A DNA stretch of 11,052 nucleotides from Actinomycetota bacterium. Its GTDB lineage: Bacteria > Actinomycetota > Thermoleophilia > UBA2241. Each line of letters starts with the position of its first letter. Position 1 is the stretch's first letter. The position numbers and the translations under genes were made by a program. The stretch covers positions 1-11,052 of the forward strand of contig PMKK01000249.1 of assembly GCA_003157715.1 (NCBI GenBank), in the 5' to 3' direction. This document shows positions 1 through 7,773 of the stretch, piece after piece. Under the pieces are notes generated by a model. It saw only the letters and a program-made list of their open reading frames with translations, did no database searches and had not been told where the DNA came from.

Positions 1-22
1 GCGGGCCGCCCCTGCGGCCCGC
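1..22. terminator. Perfect GC inverted repeat, possible terminator of the NHL gene
   Basis: An 8-bp perfect inverted repeat (GCGGGCCG at 1-8, CGGCCCGC at 15-22) encloses a 6-base loop. It lies about 55 bases past the stop of the minus-strand NHL gene, where a transcription terminator would be expected. Any T-tract on the minus strand would fall outside the window, so an intrinsic terminator cannot be confirmed. The plus-strand flank has no T-run. Confidence 0.4.
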
Positions 23-77
23 GCCTCACTGCCGTCGCCATCTTGCTGTCTGCTTGCCGTAGTCTTGCCGCGGCGGC

Positions 78-1376
78 CTACTTGACCTTGAGCGCCTTGC
101 CGCCGAGCAGCACCTGGGTGTGCCCGGCCTGGTCTTTGGCGTAGACGTACCAGCGGTAGCTGCCCTTGGCCAGCTTGCAGGTCCACTTCTTGGTCAGCCA
201 CGAGCCGCACTTCACGAGGCCGAGACTGACGGTCTTCTTGACCGCGGAGCCCTTCTTGATCTTGATCCAGACGGTGGCCTTGGCGCTGACGTCTTCGGCC
301 ACGCCGTACCTGAAGGTAACGGCCCTGCCCTTGACGACCGCGAGGTTGGCCTTGGCGTAAGTCTTCGGGCCCCGGTCGATCAGTTGGAAGGACTGGATGC
401 GATCGGCGTCGCGATCGGCGACGTACACGTACCCGGTCGTCGGATCGACGGCCACGCCCGACAGGTAGGTGAACTGCCCGTCACCGGTGCCGTCGCTTCC
501 CCATGTGGCGACCACGTTGCCGCTGACGGGGGCGATCTTGACGACTCGGTTGAGCCCGCTGTCGGCCGTGTAGATGTTGCCGGCCGGGTCGAGGGCGATC
601 GAGGAGGGGCTGCTGAGGCCGTCGGTGACACGCCCCGTGACAGTGTACGCCGTGCCGTCCGGGTCGGCAGGCGCGAAGCGCTCGATGCCGCCGGCGGAGT
701 CGGCCACGTAGACCGTGCCGGCCGCGTTGACGGCGACGGCCACCGGGCTGTACATGTCGAAAGCCGCGATCCGGCAGACGTAAGCGCCGGAGGAGTCATA
801 CTTCAGGACGCGAGCGTTGCTGGTGTCGGCTACGAAGACGTTGCCCAGGCCGTCAACGCCGGCGCCTTGCGGCAGGTTGAAGGTGTCCGCGGGCGCGTCG
901 GGGCCGAGCGACATGCCCTGCCAGGCGCCTGTAAGGTCGAACCAGGCAAGGCCGGAGCTGTAGTCGACGGCCCACACGTGGTTGCTGGCGACGGCGATTC
1001 CCTGGGGCTGGTCGAAGCCGGTCGAGCCGCCGCCCCAGTCGGGCGGCGAAGAGACGCCGATGGTGCGTACCCAGGTGCCGTCGGTAGTGAGTTCCTGGAC
1101 GCGCGCGTTGTGCGTGTCGGCTACGTAGAGATGGCCGTTCGGCCCGAAGGTGATCTGAGTGAGGTAGTCGAATGAGCCCGCGGCCGAGCCCAGGCTGCCG
1201 AACTGACCGACGTACCGGTAGGTCTGCAGGTACCGCGGCAGCGCCGTCGCGGCGGCTGACTGCACGCAGGCGGTGACGCCGGCCGCGCACACGAGCGCGA
1301 CGAGGGTCACCACGATGAGCGCCTTGCGGATGGTGGTGCGCGCGGGCCTGCCCGCGAGCAGCGGCGGCAAGTGCAT
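78..1376 (-). CDS. Secreted six-bladed NHL-repeat propeller protein, probable lipoprotein
   Basis: This is a 432-residue exported protein with no enzymatic motif. The start is the ATG at 1376, 5 bases after a GGAGG Shine-Dalgarno; the frame stays open further upstream but reads as unrelated low-complexity sequence. Residues 10-18 are basic, followed by a hydrophobic stretch to about 36 and a lipobox-like V-T-A-C (34-37), so C37 is a likely lipidation site. Six NHL units follow at roughly 68-107, 121-158, 166-204, 208-250, 254-293 and 301-333, with the typical G-x-(V/L)-(Y/F)-V-A-D and N-x-R-V signatures (LYVADTHNARV, VFVADTSNARV). Six is the classic count for a closed propeller. Residues 338-432 form a Lys-rich, beta-predicted domain with two cysteines (C390, C400) that could pair. 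NHL propellers usually bind ligands or proteins. It is monocistronic and divergent from the exporter. Confidence 0.9.
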   Translation of the reverse strand: MHLPPLLAGRPARTTIRKALIVVTLVALVCAAGVTACVQSAAATALPRYLQTYRYVGQFGSLGSAAGSFDYLTQITFGPNGHLYVADTHNARVQELTTDGTWVRTIGVSSPPDWGGGSTGFDQPQGIAVASNHVWAVDYSSGLAWFDLTGAWQGMSLGPDAPADTFNLPQGAGVDGLGNVFVADTSNARVLKYDSSGAYVCRIAAFDMYSPVAVAVNAAGTVYVADSAGGIERFAPADPDGTAYTVTGRVTDGLSSPSSIALDPAGNIYTADSGLNRVVKIAPVSGNVVATWGSDGTGDGQFTYLSGVAVDPTTGYVYVADRDADRIQSFQLIDRGPKTYAKANLAVVKGRAVTFRYGVAEDVSAKATVWIKIKKGSAVKKTVSLGLVKCGSWLTKKWTCKLAKGSYRWYVYAKDQAGHTQVLLGGKALKVK

Positions 1377-1414
1377 TGGACCCTCCAAGGTTCGATGGTG
1401 GCCGACCGTCGGCA

Positions 1415-1443
1415 AGCCTAGCAGTTGGCCTGGGTACAGCGAA
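1415..1443 (-). promoter_or_regulatory. Candidate promoter of the NHL gene
   Basis: Reading the minus strand, TTCGCT (1443-1438) is followed after exactly 17 bases by TAGGCT (1420-1415). This would start transcription about 30-35 bases before the ATG. Each hexamer matches only three of six sigma-70-type consensus positions, so the good spacing and position are the main support. Confidence 0.28.
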
Positions 1444-1735
1444 GCACTACGTACCTCGGGATGACGGTCGACGAACCGGAGCGGACGCGCGGGCGGTTCG
1501 TCGAGGCGCGGCGGAGTATCATGTGCGTGCATGCGGCCTCGCCACCGCATGCCATGCCCCCGGACGCCACACAGCGTCGCGGGGGCGCTCCGATGGCGGC
1601 CCCGCCCCGCTGCCCCCGCGCTGCCCCCTCCGCGCTGCCCCCCCCACGTTGCCGCAGTGCGGGAGCGATATGCTTGGGACTCAGCCGATCTTCGGTCCGG
1701 CCGGCGCGCGCGCCTGATCCAGAGGCCGATCTGAC

Positions 1736-1742
1736 AGAGGAG
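1736..1742 (+). promoter_or_regulatory. Shine-Dalgarno that points to a CTG start for the exporter
   Basis: AGAGGAG, seven bases before the CTG at 1750, is one of the strongest ribosome-binding sequences in the window. The first conventional start in the frame (GTG at 1819) is 76 bases further on, and no ATG, GTG or TTG codon lies in frame between the two. The site therefore argues for initiation at CTG. Confidence 0.6.
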
Positions 1743-1749
1743 CAAGACC

Positions 1750-2994
1750 CTGAGACTACCGGCTCGTATCGACGTCCTGCGCCTGCGTAACTTCCGCAAC
1801 CTCTTCATCGGGCAGACGGTGTCGCTGGTCGGCGACGGCTTCTTTCCGGTGGCGCTCACCTTCGGGGTGCTCGACCTCAGGCACTCGGGCACCGACGTCG
1901 GTATCGTGCTGGCCGCGTTTTCCGTGCCGATGGTCCTGTTCACCCTGATCGGCGGGGTCTGGGCCGACCGCCTGCGGCGCGAGTGGGTGATGATCGCCTC
2001 CGACCTCGTGCGCTTCGTTACGATGACCGTGATCGCCGCCCTGCTGCTCAGCCATCACGCCCAGGTGTGGAGCCTGGCTCTGCTCGGTTTTGTCTACGGC
2101 TGCGGCGACGCCTTCTTCTTTCCGGCCTACACGGCGCTGATCCAGCAGATCGTGCCGCCCGACCGTTTGCAGGAGGCCAACGCCCTGCGGGGCGTCGCCG
2201 ACGGCTTCGGCTGGTTTGTCGGGCCCGCCGTCTCGGGCATCCTGGTCGCGTACATCGGGGCCGGCGGCACGCTCGGTCTCGACGCCCTCACCTTCCTGGT
2301 GAGCGCCGCCTACCTGCTGACCTTGCGCGTGCCGGCCCTGGCGCACACGCTGGCGCAGACGACCTTTCTCGCCGAGCTGCGCGACGGCTGGCGCGAGGTC
2401 TCCTCGCGCACCTGGCTGTGGGTCATGATGCTGCGTGCCATGCTCGTGCTGTTCGTGACGATCGCGCCGCTGCAGGTGCTCGGCCCCATGGCCATCACCG
2501 CGCGCCACCAGAGTCCCGCTCTGTGGGGTTTCATGGTCGGACTCTTCAGCCTCGGCATGCTGGTCGGCGGCGTCGCGGCTCTCTACTACCGGCCGCTGCG
2601 ACCCATGATCATCGTGGCCCTCTGCGGCACGACTGCCGCGGCGCCCATGATCGCGCTCGCCCTGCGGCTTTCGCCCGCCGAGCTGCTCGTGGTCTGGTTT
2701 GTGCGCGGCATCGCCATCGGTGTGTTCTCGGCGATCTGGGACACCACGCTGCAGCGCCACATCGCCTACGAGTCGATGGCCCGGGTGAGCAGCTGGGACT
2801 GGATGACCGCCGGTGGTCTCTGGCCGATCGGGCTCGTGATCGCCGGGCCGTTCGCCCAGGCCTTCGGCGTGACCGAGACACTGTGGCTGTCGGCCGGCTT
2901 TGGCATTGTCCTGTCCCTGTGGGTCCTGTTCGTGAAGGACGTGTGGCGCTTGCGGGAGCTGCCGGTCTCCGCCGGCGAGACCGACCCGTCCTAG
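1750..2994 (+). CDS. MFS transporter (MFS_3 / EntS-like exporter family), CTG start
   Basis: This is a 414-residue polytopic inner-membrane protein of the major facilitator superfamily, resembling the MFS_3/enterobactin-exporter-like group, which usually effluxes small molecules by proton antiport. Family signatures include the amphipathic N-terminus LRNFRNLFIGQTVSLVGD, motif-A-like GGVWADRLRR in the loop after helix 2 (about residues 68-77), FFPAYTALIQQIVPPDRLQEANAL in the helix 4-5 region, and a second half with further hydrophobic helices. The LRNFRNLFIGQ signature is coded upstream of the first conventional start (GTG at 1819), so translation probably begins at the CTG at 1750 behind AGAGGAG. 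It converges on a B12 radical SAM gene and may export that locus's product, but the substrate is not readable from sequence. Confidence 0.9.
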   Translation: MRLPARIDVLRLRNFRNLFIGQTVSLVGDGFFPVALTFGVLDLRHSGTDVGIVLAAFSVPMVLFTLIGGVWADRLRREWVMIASDLVRFVTMTVIAALLLSHHAQVWSLALLGFVYGCGDAFFFPAYTALIQQIVPPDRLQEANALRGVADGFGWFVGPAVSGILVAYIGAGGTLGLDALTFLVSAAYLLTLRVPALAHTLAQTTFLAELRDGWREVSSRTWLWVMMLRAMLVLFVTIAPLQVLGPMAITARHQSPALWGFMVGLFSLGMLVGGVAALYYRPLRPMIIVALCGTTAAAPMIALALRLSPAELLVVWFVRGIAIGVFSAIWDTTLQRHIAYESMARVSSWDWMTAGGLWPIGLVIAGPFAQAFGVTETLWLSAGFGIVLSLWVLFVKDVWRLRELPVSAGETDPS

Positions 2995-2998
2995 CCCA

Positions 2999-3040
2999 GG
3001 CGGCCGCGAGACTCAGGGCGGGGCGGCGCCTGCGGCCGCC
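2999..3040. terminator. Inverted repeat between convergent genes, possible bidirectional terminator
   Basis: GGCGGCCGC (2999-3007) and GCGGCCGCC (3032-3040) are perfect complements around a 24-base, G-rich loop. They sit in the 64-base gap between the convergent exporter and radical SAM genes. No T-run follows on either strand, so it would be an imperfect intrinsic terminator at best. Confidence 0.4.
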
Positions 3041-3058
3041 ACCGCTGCCCTCGCGTTC

Positions 3059-4600
3059 TCACAAGAACCCGCGCATCCTCTTGGCGGCCTCGTTGGCGAG
3101 CCGCAGTTCGAGGGGGAAGCCGAAGTACCGGTGCTGCCAGCGATAGCGCGCCGCGCGGTTCATGAGACGGTAGCCGGCGCGGAAGGCGGGCCCGTGTTCG
3201 TCGATGCGCGACTCCGGATAGAAGGCGTAGCGCGTCACCGCCGAGATGGCGCGCAGCTTCTCGACGTACTGCCGGGTGTGCCAGGGCGGCTCGAAATGAA
3301 AGACCTCGATCTCGCCCCACTCGTCGAGCGACCGCGGCGGCCGGAACTCGGGCGGCAGCGACTCGAGCAGGGGACTGGGAAACGGCGTGTACAGGAAGAT
3401 GCCGTAGTGCTGCGTGCGCGGGTTGGCGCGGCCCATGGCGTCCATCAGGTCGAACGTCTGGGTCATGTCGTGGTAGGTCTCGCCCGGCAGGCCGGAGAGC
3501 CACGAGACGAAGGGGTCGATCGACGGCGCCCACTCGTGGAGGTGCGCGACCGAGGTCAGCATCTCCTCGGCGGTGATGTCCTTGCAGACGAAGTCCTGCA
3601 TGGCCACCGAGCCGCTCTCGCCGCCGAAGTCGAGCTCCACGCAGCCGGCTCGCTCCAGCAGCCGCACGAAGTCGCGGTCGTACCCGGCGAGGTAGTCGAA
3701 GCGGCAGTTGGCCCGCCAGGAGACCCTGATGCCGCGGCTCAGGATCTCGTTGCAGATGGCTTCGGCGCGGCGGCGGTCGACGAAGAAGTTGTCGTCGACC
3801 GGATCGATGATCTTCACGTGCGGAAAGCGCTTGAGCAGCGCCTCCATCTCGTCGACGACGCGCGCCGGGCTCTTGCCGCGCCACTTGCGCCCGTTGAAGT
3901 CGGTGTTGTAGCAAAAACCGCAACGGTGGGGGCAGCCGCGGCTGGTCTGCATGTGCGCGCGCCCCGCCTGCAGCGTGGCGTACTTGTCGAGGTGGAGCAG
4001 GTCGTAGGGCAGCTCCACGGGGATCGCGTCGAGGTCGACGAGCTCGGCGTCGGGCGTGCTGGTGAGCGCTCCGTCATCTGTGTAGGTCACGCCGCTGACG
4101 GCGCCCAGCGGCTCGCCCGCGCGACCGCCCAGCGGTTCGCCGGCGGCCAGCCTGTCGGCCAGGGCGGCGACGATCGTCTCGCTCTCGCCGCGGACCACCA
4201 CATCGACACACTCGTGGGCGGCGGCCTGTTCGGGCAGCAAAGTGGGGTGTATGCCGCCCCAGACGAGCGGCACGCACGGGTGCTCGGCGCGCAGCTTGCG
4301 GGCGAACTGCAGGCCGTAGCGGATCTGCGGCCCGCTCATGCAGGTCAGTCCGACGAACAGCGGCTCGCCGATGTCGAGGCCGCGGTAGTCCTGCAGCCTC
4401 AGGTCGACGATGCGCGGTCTGTAGCCCGCCTGCCGCAGGGCGCTGGCCACGTGCAGCAGCTGCAGCGGCACCTGCGGATCGGGCGCCCGGTATCTGCCCG
4501 GAAAGACGAGTACGACCTCGCCGCCGTCGGCGCGCGAGCTTGCGTGGAGCGCGTCGCCGCCGGCGTGGGCGCCTGTGACCCGACTGCTGTCCGACCCCAT
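3059..4600 (-). CDS. B12-binding-domain radical SAM protein (class B type), copy A
   Basis: This 513-residue protein belongs to the cobalamin-binding radical SAM superfamily. Members use a [4Fe-4S] cluster, SAM and often cobalamin for methylation, cyclisation or rearrangement. The ATG at 4600 follows GAGGAG by 7 bases. Residues 1-27 look disordered. A Rossmann-like B12-binding domain spans about 28-150, with FVGLTCMSG and VWGGIHPT; no DxHxxG motif is visible. The radical SAM cluster motif is C223-x3-C227-x2-C230 in SRGCPHRCGFCYN, followed by NGRKWR, FVDRRRAEAICNEIL, SWRANCRFDY, and FGGESGS and LPGET later in the barrel. The C-terminal 100 residues are rich in aromatics and arginine. A short AGEPLGGR duplication lies at about 154-166. 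It differs clearly from the two paralogues to its right. Substrate unknown. Confidence 0.92.
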   Translation of the reverse strand: MGSDSSRVTGAHAGGDALHASSRADGGEVVLVFPGRYRAPDPQVPLQLLHVASALRQAGYRPRIVDLRLQDYRGLDIGEPLFVGLTCMSGPQIRYGLQFARKLRAEHPCVPLVWGGIHPTLLPEQAAAHECVDVVVRGESETIVAALADRLAAGEPLGGRAGEPLGAVSGVTYTDDGALTSTPDAELVDLDAIPVELPYDLLHLDKYATLQAGRAHMQTSRGCPHRCGFCYNTDFNGRKWRGKSPARVVDEMEALLKRFPHVKIIDPVDDNFFVDRRRAEAICNEILSRGIRVSWRANCRFDYLAGYDRDFVRLLERAGCVELDFGGESGSVAMQDFVCKDITAEEMLTSVAHLHEWAPSIDPFVSWLSGLPGETYHDMTQTFDLMDAMGRANPRTQHYGIFLYTPFPSPLLESLPPEFRPPRSLDEWGEIEVFHFEPPWHTRQYVEKLRAISAVTRYAFYPESRIDEHGPAFRAGYRLMNRAARYRWQHRYFGFPLELRLANEAAKRMRGFL

Positions 4601-4841
4601 AGAAAGACTCCTCACCCACAGACGGCGGCACGAGTCCGGCAGGCGCCGGCCCGCGAGCGTCTCGCCTGCGCGATCGACCCCCGAAGCATCGGGTTTGCAG
4701 GTAGTGTACGACAGCGCAGACGGCAACAGGCGTCGCGCGCCGGAGGCTGCGCCTGTACAACGGTGGGCCGGCGGTGCTCTGAACCTATGATGAGTGCGGA
4801 CCTCCGTGCCGGGGGCGGGTCAACAAGCTGAGAGGGTCGCT
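4601..4841. promoter_or_regulatory. Divergent promoter region between two radical SAM genes
   Basis: This 241-base gap separates two divergently transcribed B12 radical SAM genes and must serve both. On the plus strand TATGAT (4786-4791) is a good -10 match about 50 bases before the ATG at 4842, but no convincing -35 lies 16-19 bases upstream. On the minus strand TACACT (4708-4703) is a possible -10 about 100 bases before the ATG at 4600, again without a clear -35. No cobalamin riboswitch core could be made out by eye. Confidence 0.35.
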
Positions 4842-6134
4842 ATGTCACGGGTCGCCTTGGTGTTTCCGTATCTGCGCACCAGATCGCCCACCGAGATGCT
4901 GTTTCCGCCGCTCGGCGCCGCCACCCTTGCCGGTCAGCTGCGCCGGGCCGGACTCGAGACCCGCGTCTTCGACGGCACGTTCGAGACGTTTCCCGGACTG
5001 CAGGGCGCGTTGCGCGCCTACCAGCCGGACATCGTCGGCATCTACGCGATGGTCAGTCTGACCGGCACCGCGCTACGGGTCGCCGCGTCGGTCAGGGCGA
5101 GTCTGCCCGACGCGCTGCTGGTCGCCGGCGGCCCGCTACCCACGGTGTTTCCCGCTCGCTACACCGGGCACGTCGACGCCGTGTTTCGCGGCGAGGCCGA
5201 CCTCAGTTTTCCGCGCTTCTGCCGCGACTTCTTCGCGCAGGGAGTGTCGCCCAAGACCCTGGGGGAGCTGCCGCTCGAGAGCTACGACGGTCTGTTCATC
5301 CCCAACCACGGGCTGCACGTCGACAACCCCGCCGTGCATCACCGCGAGAACGAGCTCGCCTCGTTTCCCCTGCCCGACCGCGGCGACTTCGATCACGCCG
5401 CCTACCAGAAGGCCTGGCGGCAGGCGACCGGTGCGAAGACCACCTCGATCATCGCGACGCTGGGCTGTCCCTACGGCTGCGAGTTCTGCTCGAAGCCGAT
5501 CTTCGGCAACGTCGTGCGCCGCCGCGACCTCGACGCGGTGTTCGCCGAGATCGACGAGATCCGCCGCCTCGGCTACGACAGCCTGTGGATCGCCGACGAC
5601 ACCTTTACCCTGCACCAGCCCTATCTCGAGGAGTTCTGCCGGCGCGTGTCCGGCCTGGACATCGTCTGGAGCTGCCTGTCGCGCGCCAGCGGCATCAGCG
5701 CCGCGACGGTGCGGCTTATGAAGGAGGCCGGCTGCCGGAGGGTCTACCTCGGCCTCGAGTCGGGTAGCGAGGCGACCCTGACGCTCATGAACAAGCAGGT
5801 GACCGTCGACGAGGGGATCCACACGGCCCACCTGTACCGCGAAGCGGGCATCGAGGTGGCCGCCTTCTTCATCGTCGGCTACCCCGGCGAGACCGTCGCG
5901 TCGATCGAGTCGACGTTCAGGCTGGCCCTGACGCTGCCGCTCGACGAGATCTCCTTCAACGTCCCCATGCCGCTGCCCGGGTCGGAGCTGTTCGAGCGCC
6001 TGGGTGAGCCCGACGAGGGGACGGACTGGACTCACGAGAACGAAGTCACCTTCGTCTATCCGTCGGAGATCGACGAGGGCTGGCTGCGGGGCCGTATCGC
6101 CGAGACCATGGCGGCTTTCGCGCGGAAACGGTAG
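4842..6134 (+). CDS. B12-binding-domain radical SAM protein (class B type), copy B
   Basis: This 430-residue protein is a cobalamin-binding radical SAM enzyme. The ATG at 4842 (MSRVALVF) is chosen because it follows GAGAGGG and begins exactly where the B12-binding fold starts; an in-frame ATG at 4794 would add 16 unlike residues. The B12 domain covers about 1-130, with FPPLG (21-25), VGIYAMVS and LLVAGGPLPT (92-101). The iron-sulfur motif is C209-x3-C213-x2-C216 in LGCPYGCEFCSKP. Barrel landmarks follow: ADDTFTL, YLGLESGSE, LMNKQVT, FFIVGYPGET and PLPGSELFERLGE. It shares these closely with the convergent gene at 6283-7773, so the two are paralogues. It lacks the accessory C-terminal region seen in copy A. 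Its substrate cannot be named. Confidence 0.92.
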   Translation: MSRVALVFPYLRTRSPTEMLFPPLGAATLAGQLRRAGLETRVFDGTFETFPGLQGALRAYQPDIVGIYAMVSLTGTALRVAASVRASLPDALLVAGGPLPTVFPARYTGHVDAVFRGEADLSFPRFCRDFFAQGVSPKTLGELPLESYDGLFIPNHGLHVDNPAVHHRENELASFPLPDRGDFDHAAYQKAWRQATGAKTTSIIATLGCPYGCEFCSKPIFGNVVRRRDLDAVFAEIDEIRRLGYDSLWIADDTFTLHQPYLEEFCRRVSGLDIVWSCLSRASGISAATVRLMKEAGCRRVYLGLESGSEATLTLMNKQVTVDEGIHTAHLYREAGIEVAAFFIVGYPGETVASIESTFRLALTLPLDEISFNVPMPLPGSELFERLGEPDEGTDWTHENEVTFVYPSEIDEGWLRGRIAETMAAFARKR

Positions 6135-6181
6135 GCGGTCCGCCGGCCCTCGCGCGGCCGCCGCTGCGCCGCGCGTCGCCG

Positions 6182-6269
6182 CCGATGCGCCGGGCGCCGC
6201 CGCCATGTTCGCACCGGCCGCGCCGCCGCTGCGCCGCGCGCCGCCACTGTGTTCGCGCCGGCCGCGCCG
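6182..6269. repeat. Two degenerate 44-bp tandem repeats in a convergent spacer
   Basis: Unit 1 (6182-6225) and unit 2 (6226-6269) align without gaps with 6 differences in 44 positions. A partial unit, CCGCTGCGCCGCGCG, lies just before at 6161. The array fills most of the 148-base gap between the convergent paralogous radical SAM genes. Its self-complementary GC runs could help end transcription in both directions, but no T-tract is present. Confidence 0.7.
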
Positions 6270-6282
6270 TCATGGTCCCCCT

Positions 6283-7773
6283 TCAGCGCAGCAGGCGAAA
6301 CACCACGTTTGAGGAGCTTTCGAACAGCTTGAGGGCGCGGGGCGCCCGCCCTCTCAATCGTCGCTTCAGGACGAACTCGGCGCGTCCCTTGAGTAGCGCG
6401 AAGCGCATCTTCGAGGTCGAGAAATCGCCCGCGAAGGTGAGCACGTGGTCGAGCAGCAGGCTCTCCCGAGGGCGCCACTCACGCGTCACGCGATCGCCGA
6501 CACGGTCGAAGAGCGCCGTGCCCGGCAGCGGGTAGGGCATCGTCAGGCCGAGGTAGTCGAGCGGCAGAGAGGCGGCGAAGCGCAGCGTGTCGAGCACCGT
6601 GTCGTCGGTCTCGCCGGGATAGCAGACGATGAAGAACGCGCCGACCTCGAGGCCGGCGTCGTGGGCGGCCTTGACGGCCGCTGCCGCCTGGGCGGTCGTG
6701 ATCTGCTTGTTCATCAGCTCGAGGATGCGGTCGTTGCCCGACTCGATGCCGAAGAAGATGCGAAAGCAGCCGGCCTGTCTCATGGCCCGGGCCGTCGCCT
6801 GGTCGAACGTGTCGACGCGGCCCAGACACTCCCAGTCGAAGCGCAGCTCGCGGCGCCCGATCTCGTCGCAGATCTCGAGCACTCGCCGGGAGTTCAGAGT
6901 GAACACGTCGTCGCCGAACGAGATGCGGTCGTAGCCCAGGTCGAGGGCCTGTTCGACCTCGTCGACCACGTTGCTCGCCGAGCGCTCGCGGTAAGAGTGG
7001 CCGAACACGACGTTGCTGCAGAACTCGCAGGCGAACGGGCAGCCGCGGGTACTCATGACCGTCGTGATCGAGAAGCCGTACTTGCGCCGGCCGAACTCGA
7101 TGTACCGTGCGTTCGGCAGCAGATCGCGGGCCGGAAACGCGAGGCGATCGAGCTCGGTCTCGAATGGCCGCGGCGGGGAACAGGGTGAGACCTGCCCGCG
7201 TTCGGCCGGCGCCTCCGCGGTGTGCCGGCAGACGACGCCCGGCACGCCGTCGAGCTCAGCGCCCGCTCCGAAGGCAGCGAGCAGCTCGACCATGGTCTGC
7301 TCGCCTTCGCCACGCACGACGGCGTCAAAGTGCGTGAGGAAGGTGTCCGGCTCACAGGTCGGCAGCGGACCGCCGGCCACGAGCAGGCGCGCGCCGCCGC
7401 GGGCGTCGCCGGGATGGCCGCCGCGTTCGCCGCTCCGGCTGTCTCCTTCGCCGGGATGGCCGCCGCCTTCGCCGGGCTGGCCGCTGCCGGCTTCGCCCGG
7501 ACCGCCGTCGCGCTCGCGCAGCGCCGTGGCAAGTGCCAGACACTCGTCGAGCATGGTGACCATGCAGTAGATGCCGACCACCTCGGCGGGCGCGGCCAGG
7601 GCTCTGCGGAACGCCTCGTCGTGGCTGAGAAAGGTGCAGTCCAGAAGCTCCACCTCATGGCCGGCGTCGCGCAGGGCGGCGGCTACGTAGGCCACGCCCA
7701 GCGGCGGAAACCGAAAGCGCGAGCGATCGAGCGACCGCTGAAAGAACGGATAGATGAGCAGCACCGAGGTCAT
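6283..7773 (-). CDS. B12-binding-domain radical SAM protein (class B type), copy C, with Gly-rich insert
   Basis: This 496-residue cobalamin-binding radical SAM enzyme is the last gene of the minus-strand operon. Its ATG overlaps the stop of the upstream unknown gene by one base (TGATG), which suggests translational coupling. The B12 domain shows FPPLGVAYVAAAL, GHEVELLDCT, VGIYCMVT and LLVAGGPLPT (130-139). The cluster motif is C245-x3-C249-x2-C252 in TRGCPFACEFCSN, followed by GDDVFTL, FFGIESGND, LMNKQIT and FFIVCYPGET. It is a clear paralogue of copy B. The oddity is a Gly/Pro/Glu-rich stretch of about 38 residues (89-127) inside the B12 domain, absent from copy B and partly built from a 42-bp repeat. 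It probably forms a loop between helix and strand. The enzymatic product is unknown. Confidence 0.92.
   Translation of the reverse strand: MTSVLLIYPFFQRSLDRSRFRFPPLGVAYVAAALRDAGHEVELLDCTFLSHDEAFRRALAAPAEVVGIYCMVTMLDECLALATALRERDGGPGEAGSGQPGEGGGHPGEGDSRSGERGGHPGDARGGARLLVAGGPLPTCEPDTFLTHFDAVVRGEGEQTMVELLAAFGAGAELDGVPGVVCRHTAEAPAERGQVSPCSPPRPFETELDRLAFPARDLLPNARYIEFGRRKYGFSITTVMSTRGCPFACEFCSNVVFGHSYRERSASNVVDEVEQALDLGYDRISFGDDVFTLNSRRVLEICDEIGRRELRFDWECLGRVDTFDQATARAMRQAGCFRIFFGIESGNDRILELMNKQITTAQAAAAVKAAHDAGLEVGAFFIVCYPGETDDTVLDTLRFAASLPLDYLGLTMPYPLPGTALFDRVGDRVTREWRPRESLLLDHVLTFAGDFSTSKMRFALLKGRAEFVLKRRLRGRAPRALKLFESSSNVVFRLLR
7406..7473 (-). repeat. 42-bp-period imperfect repeat coding the Gly-rich insert of copy C
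   Basis: A 26-base segment at 7406-7431 recurs at 7448-7473 with one difference, a period of 42 bases. Partial copies of the same GCCGGG/GGCCGC unit continue to about 7500. The period is a multiple of three, so expansion kept the frame. It codes the GGHPGEG / GGHPGDA repeats. Confidence 0.75.

Larger units (their letters stand above)
1377..1749. other. Divergent intergenic region between NHL gene and exporter, with C-rich low-complexity tract
   Basis: This 373-base stretch holds no convincing gene; the short open frames in it lack ribosome sites and recognisable protein sequence. It must carry the promoters of both flanking genes. Three imperfect repeats of a CGCTGCCCC-type unit lie at about 1608-1650 and end in a run of nine C. 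A GCCGA-CCG-TCGGC palindrome at 1401-1413 falls in the likely 5' leader of the NHL gene and could be a small hairpin or operator. On the plus strand a weak TATGCT (1669-1674) lies about 75 bases before the exporter start, but its nearest TTG-type -35 is only 14 bases away. Confidence 0.5.

Noticed and set aside
1377..1943. Upstream extension of the NHL frame to a 621-residue protein
   Set aside because: The extension is Arg/Pro-rich shadow sequence and antiparallel to the exporter's start; a Shine-Dalgarno, ATG and signal peptide sit precisely at 1376.
3131..4831. Open frame of 566 codons on the plus strand opposite radical SAM copy A
   Set aside because: It mirrors the codons of the clearly real minus-strand gene and shows no domain signature of its own.
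7187..7198. GAGACCTGCCCG, resembling the cobalamin riboswitch B12-box core
   Set aside because: It lies inside the radical SAM coding region on the opposite strand, with no following gene start and no matching riboswitch arms; likely chance.
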